A DNA stretch of 64,000 bases, taken from Carettochelys insculpta. Taxonomy: Eukaryota > Chordata > Testudines > Carettochelyidae. Positions 23,250-36,269 of this stretch are shown in pieces. Made by a program: the position numbers and the translations under genes. The stretch is taken from NCBI RefSeq assembly GCF_033958435.1, contig NC_134138.1:187213298-187277297 (forward strand), in the 5' to 3' direction. Position 1 is the first letter of the stretch, and each line of letters starts with the position of its first letter. A model generated the notes under the pieces. That model did not search any database and was not told the origin of the DNA. It was given only the letters and a program-made list of their open reading frames with translations.

Positions 23250-24214
23250 GGCTAATACAAATGAGTCTCCTTCCCACTGAAAAAAAGCCCTCATGGCATC
23301 ATCAAAAGACCCAAGGTGTTGCCCAGAGGTTTCGTTTGGGACCAGTCTGCCATTGCATCATGCAGCTGCTGCCTTCCTGCACCAGAGCGAAGAGATGCTG
23401 GTTGAAACATTAAATAGTGCCTGCTGCACATAAAGCCTGGTCTAGTTGCAGAGCATCATTACATCACCTCTCACGTCTCATGGTGGGTGGTACTTTAACT
23501 GAAGCTCTGAGGGCACAATATCCTGGACAAGACCAGCTAATGTGGCTAGATTTTATAGGCAGCAATGAAAGCACCAGTCATGGTCACATTCCCCTTTTGT
23601 TAGGATCGGGCCTCGTGCAAAGCAAGCCTTGTGAGAAACTGCCATGATGGGCAGCCCTGCTCACATTATACCCACTGTTTGGGGCCAGGAACCTGGGCAG
23701 GGAGAGGAGGGAGGGAGTGGCCCATCCATCTAGCACCATACGCAGGTTATCAAATACGTCAGCAGCAGTGTTTTGCTTCAGCAAATCTACACATGCCTAC
23801 AGTGAGGCCTCGGTGGTTTGACCTTGGTGCTCTTGCTCAGGCTGACATGAGCTAGTCACCATCAGTTTTTGGATCGGTGGGCCATTTGTTCAAGGTCAGC
23901 TGTATCTTGCCTCTCTCTCTCTGCTTGCTGTACGGCAGCCTTTATTTCTCGGCCACGGGGAGAGCTCTAACTGTGCCTTTTTGGGAGGTGGAGGGAAAAA
24001 GCATCATCCATTGGCTCCCAAAAGTCTTGAGTCTCCCCCTGGGAGTAACGGTATGTTAGGTATTGGCATGTTTTCTCTAGGCAATATTCAGTAATAAGAC
24101 TTCAGCCTATACATAAGGATATCTTTTCAGTCCTTAAATATCTTGTCCAGGAGCTGGTGGGTTGTTTTGCACTGGATTGTCTATGGAATACTTTGGGCAC
24201 ACTGGAGATGTTGC

Positions 24215-24490
24215 TGCTACTCTGATTCTCACAAAGCTGGGCTCGTGAGGAAACCTCTGCCAAACTGCAGCTGAACCTGGTTCTTGTTACGTACCTCCCT
24301 ATCACTGTGCTTTTGCATAGATGTGGTACCCACCCAGCGGGGGTCAAGTCTGTTGCTAACCATGTGCTGACATATTAGACAAGCTGCATGGGTTTCATCA
24401 CTGCTGTCAAGGGAAAAATATTCCCACACGTATAATTTCAGTGTCCGTTTTTTTCCCCCCAGCTGTTGATGGAATTGGCTGACTATGTGA
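24215..24490 (-). pseudogene. BED-type zinc-finger fragment of a hAT-like transposase
   Basis: The minus-strand frame reads KLYVWEYFSLDSSDETHAAC, then LICQHMVS, DPRWVGTTSMQKH. This has the spacing of a BED finger (aromatic WEYF, C-x2-C, then H in a GTTSMQKH context). The last ligand is uncertain and the frame ends soon after. It appears to be a decayed transposase or ZBED-like relic. No catalytic domain could be recognised around it (23600-25400). Confidence 0.5.
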
Positions 24491-25494
24491 AGCACAACAG
24501 ACTATACTAGGGGTGGCTCCTGCTGTTTCCTGAGATCTTATCCTAATCACTAGCAACCTCTTCTTTCTCTCCCGAGGGGTAGATCTAATTCCTTTTGAGG
24601 CAATGAGAAAGAAACATGTTGGCATCAGGTTACAGACAGTTTCTTCACCTGCCCTCCATCACGCCACAGGGTGACCTCATATTTATCATGGACCAAGAGT
24701 CAATCAGCCTCGTGTGGTACCAGTTATCAACATCCTCATCGGCCGCTCTCACACTTGGGGGGAAGCTTGCCCTGAGGAGTCATCTACAGAGGGCTTTTCC
24801 TCTTCCACGCTGAGTGCCTCTGCTAATTGCTGCTGCTGTGGATGGATAAGAACATGTAACCCAACCCCTTTATTCATATCCTTTCCACAGCCCCCAACTT
24901 CCTGCTTTTTCCAGTCAGTTTGTACAAACATGGACTGCTATGTTTTTTTTTCTTCACATAATACAGAGCACTAGTAGAGACACTTGGTAGTTGTGATTTT
25001 GCCATGCTGGTGGCATCCATTTTTGAACCATGCCCCCTATCTGGTGAGTTTGGGATGTGGGCGGGTGGGTTGGCACACCACTCCCTCCCGATGCAGGTGC
25101 TCTAAGTGGACCATATCCATATGTGTGCATGTTAACCGGCAATGGCAGCTTCACATAGGCGTGGACCATTGCCAGGAAACATGGCAGAAAGACTTTTGAT
25201 GAGCACTCCCCAAATGCCTACGGTGGGTTTGGTGCCCCATTTCAGAGACTTTTCCTGAGATCTGACCCATCTTTGCTAGCTATCGCTGGACCAATTATGT
25301 GAGTATGACATTGGTGATGGACAATTTCAAAAAACTGGGAGACTGGTAAATGCCTTAGGGAAATAAATTGGGCTGTGTTGAGTGTCCTATCATCCCAGTG
25401 CTCCTTCGATCCTTTCACCCTTTGTCCTGGCACTCCAACAATTAAATAGGCCAGTTGAGGTACTGGCCACAGTATTTCAGGACTATGTGTATAT

Positions 25495-25915
25495 AGCCAT
25501 GTCTACACGAGAAGCCTCTGTCAGTAGAAGTCACTGTCAGAAGGGGTTTCCCAGCAAAACTTCTGTCGACAGATCGCATCTACACATAAAAGCAGATTAA
25601 AAGAGCAATCCGCTCGGTCAACAGAGAGGAGCCTGACTGCCCAACCCACTTTCAATAGAATGGCTGACCAGAAGCTCAGCAAACAAGGCTGCCTGGTGAA
25701 CCACAAGCCCTGTCTGTTGACAAAAGGGCCCCAGAGCGTCTACCCAGCTGTTCTGTTGACAGAACACTGTCGAGAGAGGTGTTATACCAGAATGGAGGGA
25801 GGTAAAACGCTGACGATGGATGTGCTGGGTTTTGTCAACAAACTGTTGACAAAGCGCATTTGCCATGTAGACACCTCATGGGTTTTTTCAGCAAAAGCCC
25901 AGTTTTGATGTGGCC
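25495..25915. mobile_element. MITE of the TGTCGACAGA group, 421 bp
   Basis: The ends agccatgtctacacgagaag and, reversed, ggccacatcaaaactgggct are flanked by TAT (25492-25494 and 25916-25918). The interior repeats ctgtygacaga/tctgtcrayag motifs in both directions. It has exactly the same length as the copy at 57854. Small open frames in it have no coding support. Confidence 0.85.
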
Positions 25916-25918
25916 TAT

Positions 25919-27485
25919 GTGCGTGCTGTTATTTGGTATCAGTGTGGTAGAAAAGTGAATGAATAAGCCTGGCTTCTGGCTTTCCCTTTTCTTCAGTGAG
26001 AAGGGGAACATAGCTATTTTTAAATCTGGAGAGTCAGCTATGATGTCTTTTCTTTTGTACGAAAAAGGACAGGCAAAGTTTTAAAATGATTAAAGATTCT
26101 GTAGTGGTGTAAGCTCTTTCCTCCCCTTCTTCCCCCCACCCACTCGAGCACTAGTGGTTTGATCACGCATGCCTCTTCTTTACAAGGAACAAACACAAGA
26201 ATACATAGGTTACGTGACCCCTAAACATTAACAAATGTACTGTCTGATATTACAGTGAGGGCCATGTTTTAATAAACTAGGAAGACAAAGTAATTAATAA
26301 TCAAACACCCGCTTTAGGGATAATACCAAGAATGTCATTTGTTCAGCTACAGGATTCATGCAATTAGCAGATAAAGAAGAAATCTGAAGAAATCATGAAT
26401 GTGTGGTGACTAGCTTGCAAAAATAAAGAGTCGGTTGAATTGAGTGGATGGCTGGTTGCATTTGTTTCTCTTTCTGTCTTTAATTTGTATAAAACAGATT
26501 TTATAGCAGTTGGAAGGTGATCTGGAAATACATTGAGTCATTAGTTACAAGTGACACTTTCTCTGATGCTGGATCCTCCATGTCCCAGCAACATTTCCTG
26601 TGGAGAGCTCAGTTCATAAATTAAATTATCCATTAAAAATGTAACCCTAATTAAAAAATCTCTAATTGAACTGTCAGTTCAGTTGGCACCACAACAGGGA
26701 AAAGCATTGCAAAATGACAGCTGTGTGACTGCCGCTGCCTCCGCAACTGTCCTGGTTCCGTTCTGGACAGGCATGTCAATCAAGCTGTATCTGAACACGC
26801 CTGTGGTTTGGGAGACAATGGTGTTTTTTGAAAAACAGACATCAGCTTTTATTTAAAAATGCAAAGTGAGTTACAGATGTTGAAGGCTGCAGCCCTGGAA
26901 GTGACTGTGCTGGTGTGGCAACCCTCTTATGAAACCAAACTTCTTCTCAGTTTAAAAAGACGCTTAGTGAAATGATCAGTCTTTCCCGTCTCTGCCCTGG
27001 CTGCTCTGTTATAGTTTATTTGTCCTTCACAGATAGCCAAAAGCTTCGTCTCACCCAGCAATCCACCTTCAAGGGCCTTCCTTACCCCACTATGGCAGTG
27101 GACTCTCATCTAGTGCCAACACAGCTAATATTAAAGAACACATACTACAATCAACAAAATTGTGTCCAGCTAAAACAAGCTGTAGGAATTTGCCCAGACA
27201 CTTCCGTGGCATGCACACAAAACCCCACGGCTATAAGGTTTACTTCACATCTTTCAGGAATTCTAATGGACCTTCATATTTATCTCAGATTTGGCCTCCC
27301 CATTCTTGATTCTGCATCTCAGCCAGCATCTTTCTTCAGGCTCCAACCAGAGGTTTCTATAACCATTCTGTTAGGGCTTCAGTGTGTACTACTAACTCAA
27401 ACAATAGGCAGGCCATTATTTTTGGTGGGAAGAGAATGAAGCCATCACTTAGAAGGCGATGGACTGCTGAGCAATGCACACACAA
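25919..27485. other. Unassigned intergenic DNA
   Basis: AT-rich, repeat-poor sequence. The 155-residue frame at 26972-27439 shows no domain and is not called. Confidence 0.6.
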
Positions 27486-27493
27486 CTCCCATG

Positions 27494-27679
27494 CAATGTT
27501 CTCTGTAAGCTGAATGCTTGGGTGGGCACCCGAGAGATTCAAGCGTGGCCCAGCTGATTAGCGGAGTGCCCCCAGTCGGCAGCATGTCTCTCTACTGGTG
27601 GGGACCATGTGTGTGTGCCTCAGAGCACAGAACACAATTTATTCCACATATGCATGTTAAAAAATCAGAAGGAACATTG
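27494..27679. mobile_element. Small hAT-like element, 186 bp
   Basis: The termini caatgttctctgtaagctga and, reversed, caatgttccttctgattttt are inverted repeats. Flanks CTCCCATG (27486-27493) and CTCACATG (27680-27687) match at 7 of 8 bases. The interior (gcttgggtgggcacc, cagcatgtctctctactgg, acacaatttattcca) recurs at 32735. Confidence 0.7.
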
Positions 27680-28721
27680 CTCACATGCGCTCATCCTCTC
27701 GAGCACTGAGCATGCTGTCCTCATACAGGACCTGCCCCTGCTGGCCAACAGAGCAAGAACCAGGAAACCAATCTGATCTCAGCCTAGCCATACGGAGGCT
27801 CGTCTGTTAATATATTTGATACTGTCTGCTCATGTTGGTAGGGAGGAAGATCCGTGAGAATAGGAACCAAAGCTGACGCATTCACTGTTTCGGCTGTAGC
27901 GGTCTGCATACCTTCAATCCTCCTGTGTTTGGGTCAGACGCTAGCGAAGAGTGAGTCCTTGAAAGTTTAATGGAGTTATTAGCAGTGGCACTAACAAAAT
28001 ACTGCAGCAGCCTAGGGCTATTTTAAACCCATTTCCAAATTCAGTTGTTGCTTAGTTAATTCTCATTCTCTCATGGCACACAGCAACGCTGGACTGCTTC
28101 CTCAGCTGTATCTGAACCCTTTGTCAGGAAGAGGTCAAAAAACAACCAGTCTTCACCAGAAATCCACTGAAAACAGCAACTGCAGCAGGCGGATGGCAAG
28201 TTGTTTGACAGATGCTAAGTCGTGAACCACTGGGAATGGTATTTGTATGCATAACCTGTGTTGACAAACTGAAGAAAAGGATGCCATGCAGCTAGCAAAT
28301 ATTAAGTGACAGATCTCAGATGGCATTGATTATTGTTGGAAATACCCTGGGTATTCTTCTGTGGTTCACTTACAGCCTTACCTTTCACTCCTTTGAAACA
28401 ACTGAGGGTAAAAGGCTCAGGCCACTTTGCAAACCGAGTTAGAGAAAAGGCTGGAGTCGGATCTAGATTTGATTAAACATATTTAAAGTAGAATTAATCT
28501 GTTAAATTGGGGGTAAATTAAATATGTTGGACCATTCAACCCTTACTGAGTGGCAATGCCAGATTTATGAATGAAAGTGTGGCTGTTTGTTTCCCACAAA
28601 TCAGGCAAAGTCTACAGCATGGTATATCTTCCAAATGCCCTGTATTGCAAGTCATCAAAATAATACATGCCATCTCTTATCAGTAGTCCCCCAAAAGCTT
28701 CCAAAAGGAGGTCAATGTCAG

Positions 28722-28870
28722 TAGGCCCATTTTACAGGTAGGAAATCTGAGGCACTGAAAGGTGAAGTGATTTGACCAAGGTCACCCAGAGGCTAGTGAC
28801 AACCGTGGAAATAGAGTCCAAGTTTCTTGAGTCTCAGTCTAGTATTCTGTTTGCTAGCCCCTGCTGACTC
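28722..28870 (+). mobile_element. MIR SINE fragment
   Basis: cattttacaggtaggaaatc, tgaggcactgaaaggtgaag, tgatttgaccaaggtcaccc and a ctcagtctagtattctgttt tail follow the order of the MIR core and 3' part. Confidence 0.75.
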
Positions 28871-31800
28871 AAAGCAAATGTGGGGTTCCTACAGAAGGAA
28901 TGATTGAATTCTGCAGTTACAGTTTTTCATCTCACTGAACCTACTTTGACCTGCTTACATGCAGTGCTGTTGCTGAGATTCAGCATCGAATCCCATGAGC
29001 TTTCTTGCAGTCCTTTTGTCTTTTGTGCTTAGCTTTTGTTCTCAACTTTCTTTCCATTATTGGGGAAAGTGTCAAATATGCCGGTTTCTGTGGCCAAAAC
29101 TAACCGTGTGTTTCCTTTTTTGCCGTAAAATAGCTGCTGTAAAATGTACACTAATTGGGTCTTATCTCCCAGTCTTAGAGCCTAGCTAAAACTGTTATCT
29201 TTCTTTTAAAATGCCAGCCTCACTTTTACTATGTGCTTAGTAAATCCACATAATTTATTCTCGTATCGCTAAAGGGATTTTCATTTTCAATTCTCATTTA
29301 CTCTGGGCCATTTTAAGTTAGTAATGCTAATCATGGGGAACACTGAGTAGTCAGTGAAATCTATAGGCTAATGCCACTTCCATTAGGACCATTTTTCCCC
29401 ACCCAAAATATTTTAGGGTCAAGGATTATTTTTAGAAAGCAAAGGCCCTGTAAGGGTTAACTATAGTCTACAGAAAAGCTTCAGTATTAGAAATATATCC
29501 TAAATATATACCAATTGGCTTTAAAAGATAAAAGATGAGGGACAAAAACCTGCTGTCTGTAGTTATATAAGGAGTCCCAGGGAAAGTCAGAGGAGTGGGA
29601 TTTGGCCATGTGTAATAAAAGGCCCTGCTGTACCATGGATTTTTAAATATGGTTCCTCACTGATTTCAACACAACCGAATACCTCATTGACTTCAGCCAA
29701 TTTAGTTTCTGGAATAAATTTGGGCTGTTTTTGCTACTAGGAGCAAATGTTTATGTTATTATAGGGGCCATTACCAGCAAACCCTTCTGCATTAAAGGCA
29801 GAGTGGAGAGGAGCATTTTGTGGGAGACTCTTGTTAAAATAGTGACAACGCATCACTGGCATTATAAATTAAATTTAATTATAGCTGGGCCTAAACCATC
29901 TCTGAGTCAGAGCTCACAGCTCTGAGCTCTCTCTCTTATGAGCAGTTTGAATGTCATATCCATGAAACAGTTCCAGTTTGGATGTGGATTTTGAACGGCC
30001 AGGTTCAAGGGGTGCAGATGGGGGGATCATGGGGAAGGGTGGGTCTCCTCTCAAAGACCCAGACCTGAGAACTGGACTGAAAATACAGCTGCTATGTTCT
30101 ATGTTGGGACCACCTCTAAAATTCATCAGGGGGTTTTATAGCTGTCCAGGAATAGATTACATTGTTTGACATTTGACACTTTTTGTGCCAGGTCATCCAC
30201 TGACATAACTTCATTTCATTTGAAGCTAATGAAGACACACCAATTTACACCAGCTGAGAACCTGACCACTCGCGCTCCTGTGGTCATGCTGCACATCTAC
30301 CGATACTGATATCATCAACAGGGTGTGAGGTTAGATGCCCTTTGCTTCCATTGCATGTACTTAAAAGGCAGACGTTCAAACTTCTAATGTTGTGGCTGGC
30401 TTTTTATTGATTGGACAAGTTATTTAACACACTAACTTTAGCACAGGCATTTTCCATGGATTACCATTGGCACTGATGATAACCAAGAAGGTTCAAAGCA
30501 TATCTAGATAATCTGGAGTTATCTGCTTGTTCTGCTTTTCAGTATAAAAATGTAACATTGATAATAGTACTTTGCATTTATAGCGCACTTTTCTGGGCTA
30601 GATAGCAAAACATTTGACAAGAGGAATAAGCATTACCTCCTTTTTTAAAATAAAAGCTGTGGTACAGTGTGGATAAAACCCATGTTTCCTGATTTCTAGC
30701 CCAATGAGCTTTGGACCACAGCTAACTTTACTGCAAATCAGAATTGAGATTCTTGTAATATTGCCAACCCCAAGCATTCAAAAAGCATACCCACTCCACC
30801 TTTCAAATCATGGCATTTAAAAAAGAAAAAAGAAAGTGTTTTCCCTGTTATTTACCTTCTGATTTTTGAGCTTCGAGGGTCATGTTTTGTGCTTTACTTC
30901 ATAAGCACTGGGCTTAGAACCTTCACTCTAATTTTTTTAAAACTTGAGATTCTCACATAATCAAAAGACTGCAGGAGCCAGGACGTTATGAACTGTACCA
31001 AAGATCATGAAACTTGTGATTTTATCAAGAGAGCTGAGAACAGAGGATCTGATAAATATGAGATGCGTAAAACAGGCATGTGTGAATACAGTTTACAAAA
31101 AGATTTGTGTGCTCTGTACATTCTACATTGAGTGTTCAGAATGGGGTTAGTACATTTGAGCTGCTGGGACCCAAGACAGTTTGTGAATAGACTTACCAAA
31201 AAAGAATACAGTCCTTAATAAACATTCCATAAACAAAGTGTGTATGCTTGATTTTTAAGTTACAAGCAGGGTCCATTCTCCCATAATAATACTGGGTGAA
31301 TATCAGAGGGTAAAAAGGTATCATTGGGTGAAATTCTGGCCTCAGTCAAAACAACAAGAGCTTGCAAGTTGACTGCAGGAGGCCGGGATTTCACTAAATA
31401 AAATCTAAAAGTCAGTGGTGACCTACTTGGTTTTTATTATAAGAGTTCTGCAGGTACATCATCTATTTAATTGGTTTCATAGCCCAATGTAAAATACCAG
31501 AATTAACTTTTTATGATACTCGTTTGATTCTTTGGAAATGGGAGTAGACAAGAAAAACATAGCATGTGCGGTTGTCTTCACACCGCGTGTAAAATTAATG
31601 CTACTAGTCAGAGGCCGTGCAGGATCACATGTCCTTCCCTCCACATTTGTCGCTTGACTTATACTGAGCATTCTCAGTAACACCACTGAAGCCGGCTGCC
31701 CTCACTCGCTGCCCCCACTTTTGTCAGGTATGTGTCCTATCTTCTGCTAGTTATACAGACGTGATTTTTGGCTTATCCTTAATGGAGTGTATCTGTATCA

Positions 31801-32734
31801 GTATCTACCAACTCACCTTGCACTAATGTATGATATATACTATTGTGATATAATACATTAAGACAACTTAAGTTGGTACATACTGAAAGATACACTCCTT
31901 CTCAGGAGCGTCCTCTTTTTTGAAAAATTAGCTATGGTAACCCTAGTTTGAAATACTTTATTAAAATTCCACCATGTGACCAAACTAACAAAACTGTACT
32001 TCAAAAACATAAATGATGAAAAATAAATAACAAATTCAAGAAATCTTGAAGGAAAATTCAACGAAAACAATTTCACATAAATAATCAAACATTTCTAATA
32101 CAAAAATTAAAATAAATCCAAAAATCTTTACAGGTTTTCTAGCCAGCCCCATTGTGCAATCGCATGACCCAGCTGTGCAAGAGTCACTTCAGATACTGGA
32201 TAGTTCCAGGGGCAGCTCATCTGGCAGCTGCTTACACAAACTCTCAGAAATGCTAAGGCATCTGATTAGAGAAGGAAAAAAGCACACCCCTGCAAAAAGG
32301 AGCTGCTTTTCAGACACGATGTGCTAAAAAATTATTGGAAGTCCAGTCCTGGGAAATGGTGAAAAGGGGAACACGCACACCTGCCTGCTCAGATGTGACA
32401 GTTAGAGTGAGCCCTTCGAAACTCATAAATTAGATGAAATTGAAATATTTCAGTAAACAGGTTGGGGGGGGGGATACTTGAAGTGTTATCCAGACATAAA
32501 GATGTGTTCTTTTCACAAATGAATAAGATTTGATTGCCTTGCAATATAGCTGCAAAAAATCAGAGGAAGAGGAAAATAACTTATGGAAAGAAAAAAAAGC
32601 ATGTACAGTTTGGCCCTTTTAATTATTGTGTCCATATAGTTATAAATCTGAAATATAAAATGGATGCCAGAATACTAAAGTCTGTTTCTAACTGGGTGCA
32701 TATGGATTGGAAGTTGAATTATTCTCTCACCAAC
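28871..32734. other. Unassigned AT-rich intergenic DNA
   Basis: Nearly 3.9 kb with only weak repeat-like text (for example 29960-30130 and 30560-30660, the latter recalling ancient gcatttatagcgc… relics). No gene or RNA was identified. Confidence 0.6.
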
Positions 32735-32897
32735 ATGGGTCCCTATAAGCTGAGCACTTGGATGGCCACCCCAGAGAGATTCGCACGGAGCCAGCAGCAT
32801 GTGTTTCTACGGGTGATGTACATTCACACATGCCTTGGTGCATATAACAAAGTTGATTCTGTACATGGATGGAAAAAAAACTTTAGAGGGAACCCTG
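32735..32897. mobile_element. Small hAT-like element, second copy
   Basis: The ends catgggtccctataagctg and, reversed, cagggttccctctaaag match the 27494 family. Shared interior includes cacttggatggccacccc, agcagcatgtgtttctac and a poly-A patch before the right end. Target duplications are lost. Confidence 0.6.
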
Positions 32898-33375
32898 GCA
32901 TATGCCTGCCTACCAGTTTTTCATCCAGGAGAATACCAGTGTGCTTTATAAACTAATACACAAGCATAAGCCAGCCATGGGGTAGGTGAGTGGGTATGTC
33001 AGAGTAAGGGAGAATGTAAAATGTTGTTAGAGCTAGTTCAGTCTTCTAAACTGGGACTACCAGATGAAATATTCATTGAAAAGTGTTTTTATTTTCCCCT
33101 TTTTAATTTGTCACGTTTTTCAACCACTTCTCACTGTTACTTAACTGGGAATTTGACCATGCCCTTAACTAACATGCCACCAGTTACAAAAAGTGCCAGG
33201 GGGTCTCTAATGAGTTTAAGAGGTCAGGCCCTACCTCTCCAAGAGGCATCCTTTGGTCTAGGAGGAGCGGTCTATATACTTGCTCCTGGGAGATTCCCGT
33301 GTCCCATGGAAACCCCACAGCTCTAGGACCGATTTCTCCTCCTCCCACCACCCCTTTCCTCCCTAGTTCAGTGGA

Positions 33376-33556
33376 CAAGAAGTCCTGTGGCACCTTAGAG
33401 ACTAACAAATATTTTGGAGCATAAGGTTTCGTGGCCAAAGACCTGCTTTGTCAGATGCATTAGCTTATGCTCCAAAATATCTGTTAGTCTCTAAGGTGCC
33501 ACAGGACTTCTTGTTTTTGAAGATACAGACTAACTCGGCTACCCCTCTGATACTTC
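33376..33556. mobile_element. Penelope-like foldback insertion with perfect 11-bp target duplication
   Basis: Two inverted copies of the module (caagaagtcctgtggcacct … attttggagcataag … atgcat) meet head to head. They are followed by gatacagactaactcggct acccctctgatac. The unit is bounded by AGTTCAGTGGA on both sides (33365-33375 and 33557-33567). The perfect duplication shows a single recent insertion of an already inverted unit. Confidence 0.8.
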
Positions 33557-33574
33557 AGTTCAGTGGAGGACTCT

Positions 33575-34150
33575 CCTACCAGCAGGGGGCCAGAGGGGCC
33601 CCTCGGCGCCCCCATCCGGCGCGGAAAGGAACAGCAGGAGGTGAGCGGGGGCTTCCTGGGTCTGCCCTCAGCCTGCGATCCCCACTGGTTCTTCCCCCGG
33701 CCCCAGCGGTGCTGACCCGGCTGACCGCACGTGGGCGGAGCGGGCGGAGCCTAGATGCTGCTGCAAGGGCGGTGGCTGGCTGGGCCAGCCCCGTGGACGT
33801 CGGAGCCGGCGGTGCTGCGGCAGCGGCAGCGGCTTTCTCGCAGCAGAAGCCCGCTGGTGGGTGCGGTGGCGCTGCTGCACAGCGCGAGGGTCAGGCGGCT
33901 GGGGCAGCCGCGGCCCAGCCCTGGGCCGAAGGGGAAGCGGCAGGAGGCCGTGTGCTGGCCCGGATCTATCTGAAATGCAGGGCCAGGCGGCGCTCCCCAC
34001 CCTGGCGCACTCCTGGGGCCAGGAGCGCCCGATGGGGCCCTATGGACGCTCAGAGGTGACCAAGGGAATTAGGAGCCTCTGACGGGGCTACCCCCAAGGA
34101 GGCCGCTCCTGTGTTACAACGCGGCGGGCTCGATCCGCCTGTCCTCGGTC
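33575..34150. promoter_or_regulatory. Isolated CpG island of unknown function
   Basis: GC- and CpG-rich DNA stands out from AT-rich flanks directly after the Penelope-like foldback at 33376. Open frames of 70-200 residues on both strands show no domain that I recognise, and their composition (Ala, Arg, Gly, Pro) is that of GC-rich noise. It could be the promoter and first exon of an unannotated or non-coding transcript. Confidence 0.5.
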
Positions 34151-34371
34151 GGGCAAAACAACAAAAAGAAAATCAAACCCAGGATGTCAATGAGAGTTTT
34201 GGTGGCGTGGGGAAAAAAAGCTGCGGCCCTGGGCCTTGTGTGAGCAGACCAGCCCTGCCTGAGTACTCTGAGCCCCTGGTAATGACACCGGGAGCTCGCG
34301 GATGTTGTAAGAGAATTCAGATTGCAGCCCAAGCCAGACCCAGTGTGGCTGGTGACGTTTCTGGCTTGAAG

Positions 34372-34508
34372 TATCAGTATCGGCAAAAACAACCAGAAGT
34401 CCTTTGGCGCCTCGCAGACTAACAGCTGTATTGGAGCATAAGCTCGAAGCGGGTCTTTGCTCCACTATCTCTGTTAGTCTATAAAGTGCCACCGGACTGC
34501 TCCTTGTT
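34372..34508. mobile_element. Penelope-like foldback fragment
   Basis: It starts with a shortened gtatcag tail and contains agaagtcctttggcgcctcg, tattggagcataagctcg and an inverted ctgttagtctataaagtgcc arm. Target duplications are unclear: TTCTGGCTTGA and TTATGGCCTTG are only partly alike. Confidence 0.65.
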
Positions 34509-36269
34509 TATGGCCTTGTTTCTTCTCTTGTTGCTTGCTGTCTGTAGGCTGGCTAATCGCTGAGCAGTTAGGCCCAGGGAAAGTCGGGTTCTGGACGTGC
34601 GTTTTGCCCCAGAAGTCTAAGGGACGCTCCGCAAACACCCTCTCTTTCCCAACGCTCTGTAGCACACAGAAAAGCAAGGACGCAAGCGCTGGGGAGGGAT
34701 TGTAAACCCTAACAGGGCACCTGCCTTTCATTTTGAGCTAGTTGGCTGGTGGGAGCTGACCTAAACTGGTAGATGAACAGGCAGATTATTAAACACCTGT
34801 CACCCCCAGTCTTGTTCCAAAATGGACACAAGATACAGAAGATTCATGGTTGTTTAACTAACTTAAGAACGTGCTTATCAATCGTACAATATTAGTCGTC
34901 ATCTACAGTGAAGAAGGAGATTGTGGTTTAAACGTGTATGATGAACACCTTTCTATACTTCAGACAGTTGGTCATATTAATTCACGCTCCTATTCATTTG
35001 AAGCTCACACTATTTTTAGGCACCTTGTTCAGGCAACTCTCCCCTTGAAGTACCCTAGAGTAAAATGTACTCTGTTCAAGGTCTTCCATAGAGCCTAGTT
35101 CCTGACAAATTCATTAATCTTGGGGAAAATGCTTTGTTACTTAATTAGGAACATTCTGTAGTTGATGGGCCATTTTATGATGAATTTCAGATGCCTGAAC
35201 ACGTGGTTCCTGCCAAACCAAGTAAGCAAAACTCGGATTTGAAGTTTAAATGATTTTAATGGTTTTCTGCTGTCAGTCAGCAATGCTGTGCTCTAGTTGA
35301 AAGAAGTGCTACCTTACTGGGCTCTGACAAAATTCTAACTAAGATATGAAAGGGCATATTGGGGTATAGGCAGTACTTATTATTTTAATCGCTTGTGGTT
35401 TTAACCAGCAAATCTCTGAAAGTTTTTTTTTAGTAGCGTCTGTGCTTAACTCTTGGTTTTTAGTATATTTCTCGTGTTGCCTAACACAAACCTTAGAGAC
35501 AGCGACTTTGTAACCCTAATGCTATTTTGGTTATGTAATTCACTCGTACATTACGGGATCTAAAACACGTATCACTGGCGATCGTACAGTTTACATTTTA
35601 TAGAGCTGACACAATCCTCTCAAAAAATGTCATCTGATTAAATATCTTTACAGAAAGGGCAAACCATTTCTTCCAGGTCAAAACACATGTACCTCTGTAT
35701 TCAGCAAGATCAGATTTTATAAATTGCCTTTCAAACTCTTAACCCCAACCAAAAATCTTGCTATTCATATTTAACTCCCGCTCCGCAATCCTAGAGCGTT
35801 TAATTATATAGCAAAATAGAGAAATCCGAGTACGCTTGATGCGTATTTGGTCATGTTTCAAAACGGAGCCGATTTTAGAGTGGCGAAAGCTGGCGTGTCG
35901 GTAAACAACTTTAGAAAATTGCCATCACTTCCATGTTAGATGTAACTTTTAGATCAAAATGTACACACAGTGGAGCGCCCCGCGAAGCTTTAAACTGTAC
36001 ACCCATTCCAGCCCCATGTTTGTGCACATGGGCTGTATCCCACGTGGGATCGTGTGGATAACAATATAGATAACAGATATTAGAAATCCCCGCACGGCGC
36101 ATGTGTAGATACGCCTATCTGGTTATAGACCTGCATCCCTTATATACACAGACGTTGGCGTTATTGTTTGCGCATAGTTGTAATGACCCGTGTGTGAGAG
36201 CGAGACGGAGCGCAGATGACGGCTGGCTGTCCACAGTCTCTGCAGACAAAGACATCTCCTGTGTAGGAG
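34509..36269. other. Repeat-poor DNA upstream of the CpG-rich region
   Basis: No recognisable repeat is visible, which is unusual for this window. This is compatible with conserved non-coding sequence around a developmental gene. No coding exon was recognised. Confidence 0.5.

Noticed and set aside
26972..27439. 155-residue open frame in intergenic DNA
   Set aside because: No domain, no conserved signature and unremarkable composition; length alone is not sufficient in a 64-kb window.
33448..34059. 203-residue open frame
   Set aside because: It begins inside a Penelope-like repeat and continues through a CpG island with low-complexity Ala/Gly/Arg text.
36098..36115. gcatgtgtagatacgcc as a Harbinger terminal repeat
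   Set aside because: It resembles the gtgtagac-type terminus, but there is no partner, no matching triplet and no subterminal motif nearby.
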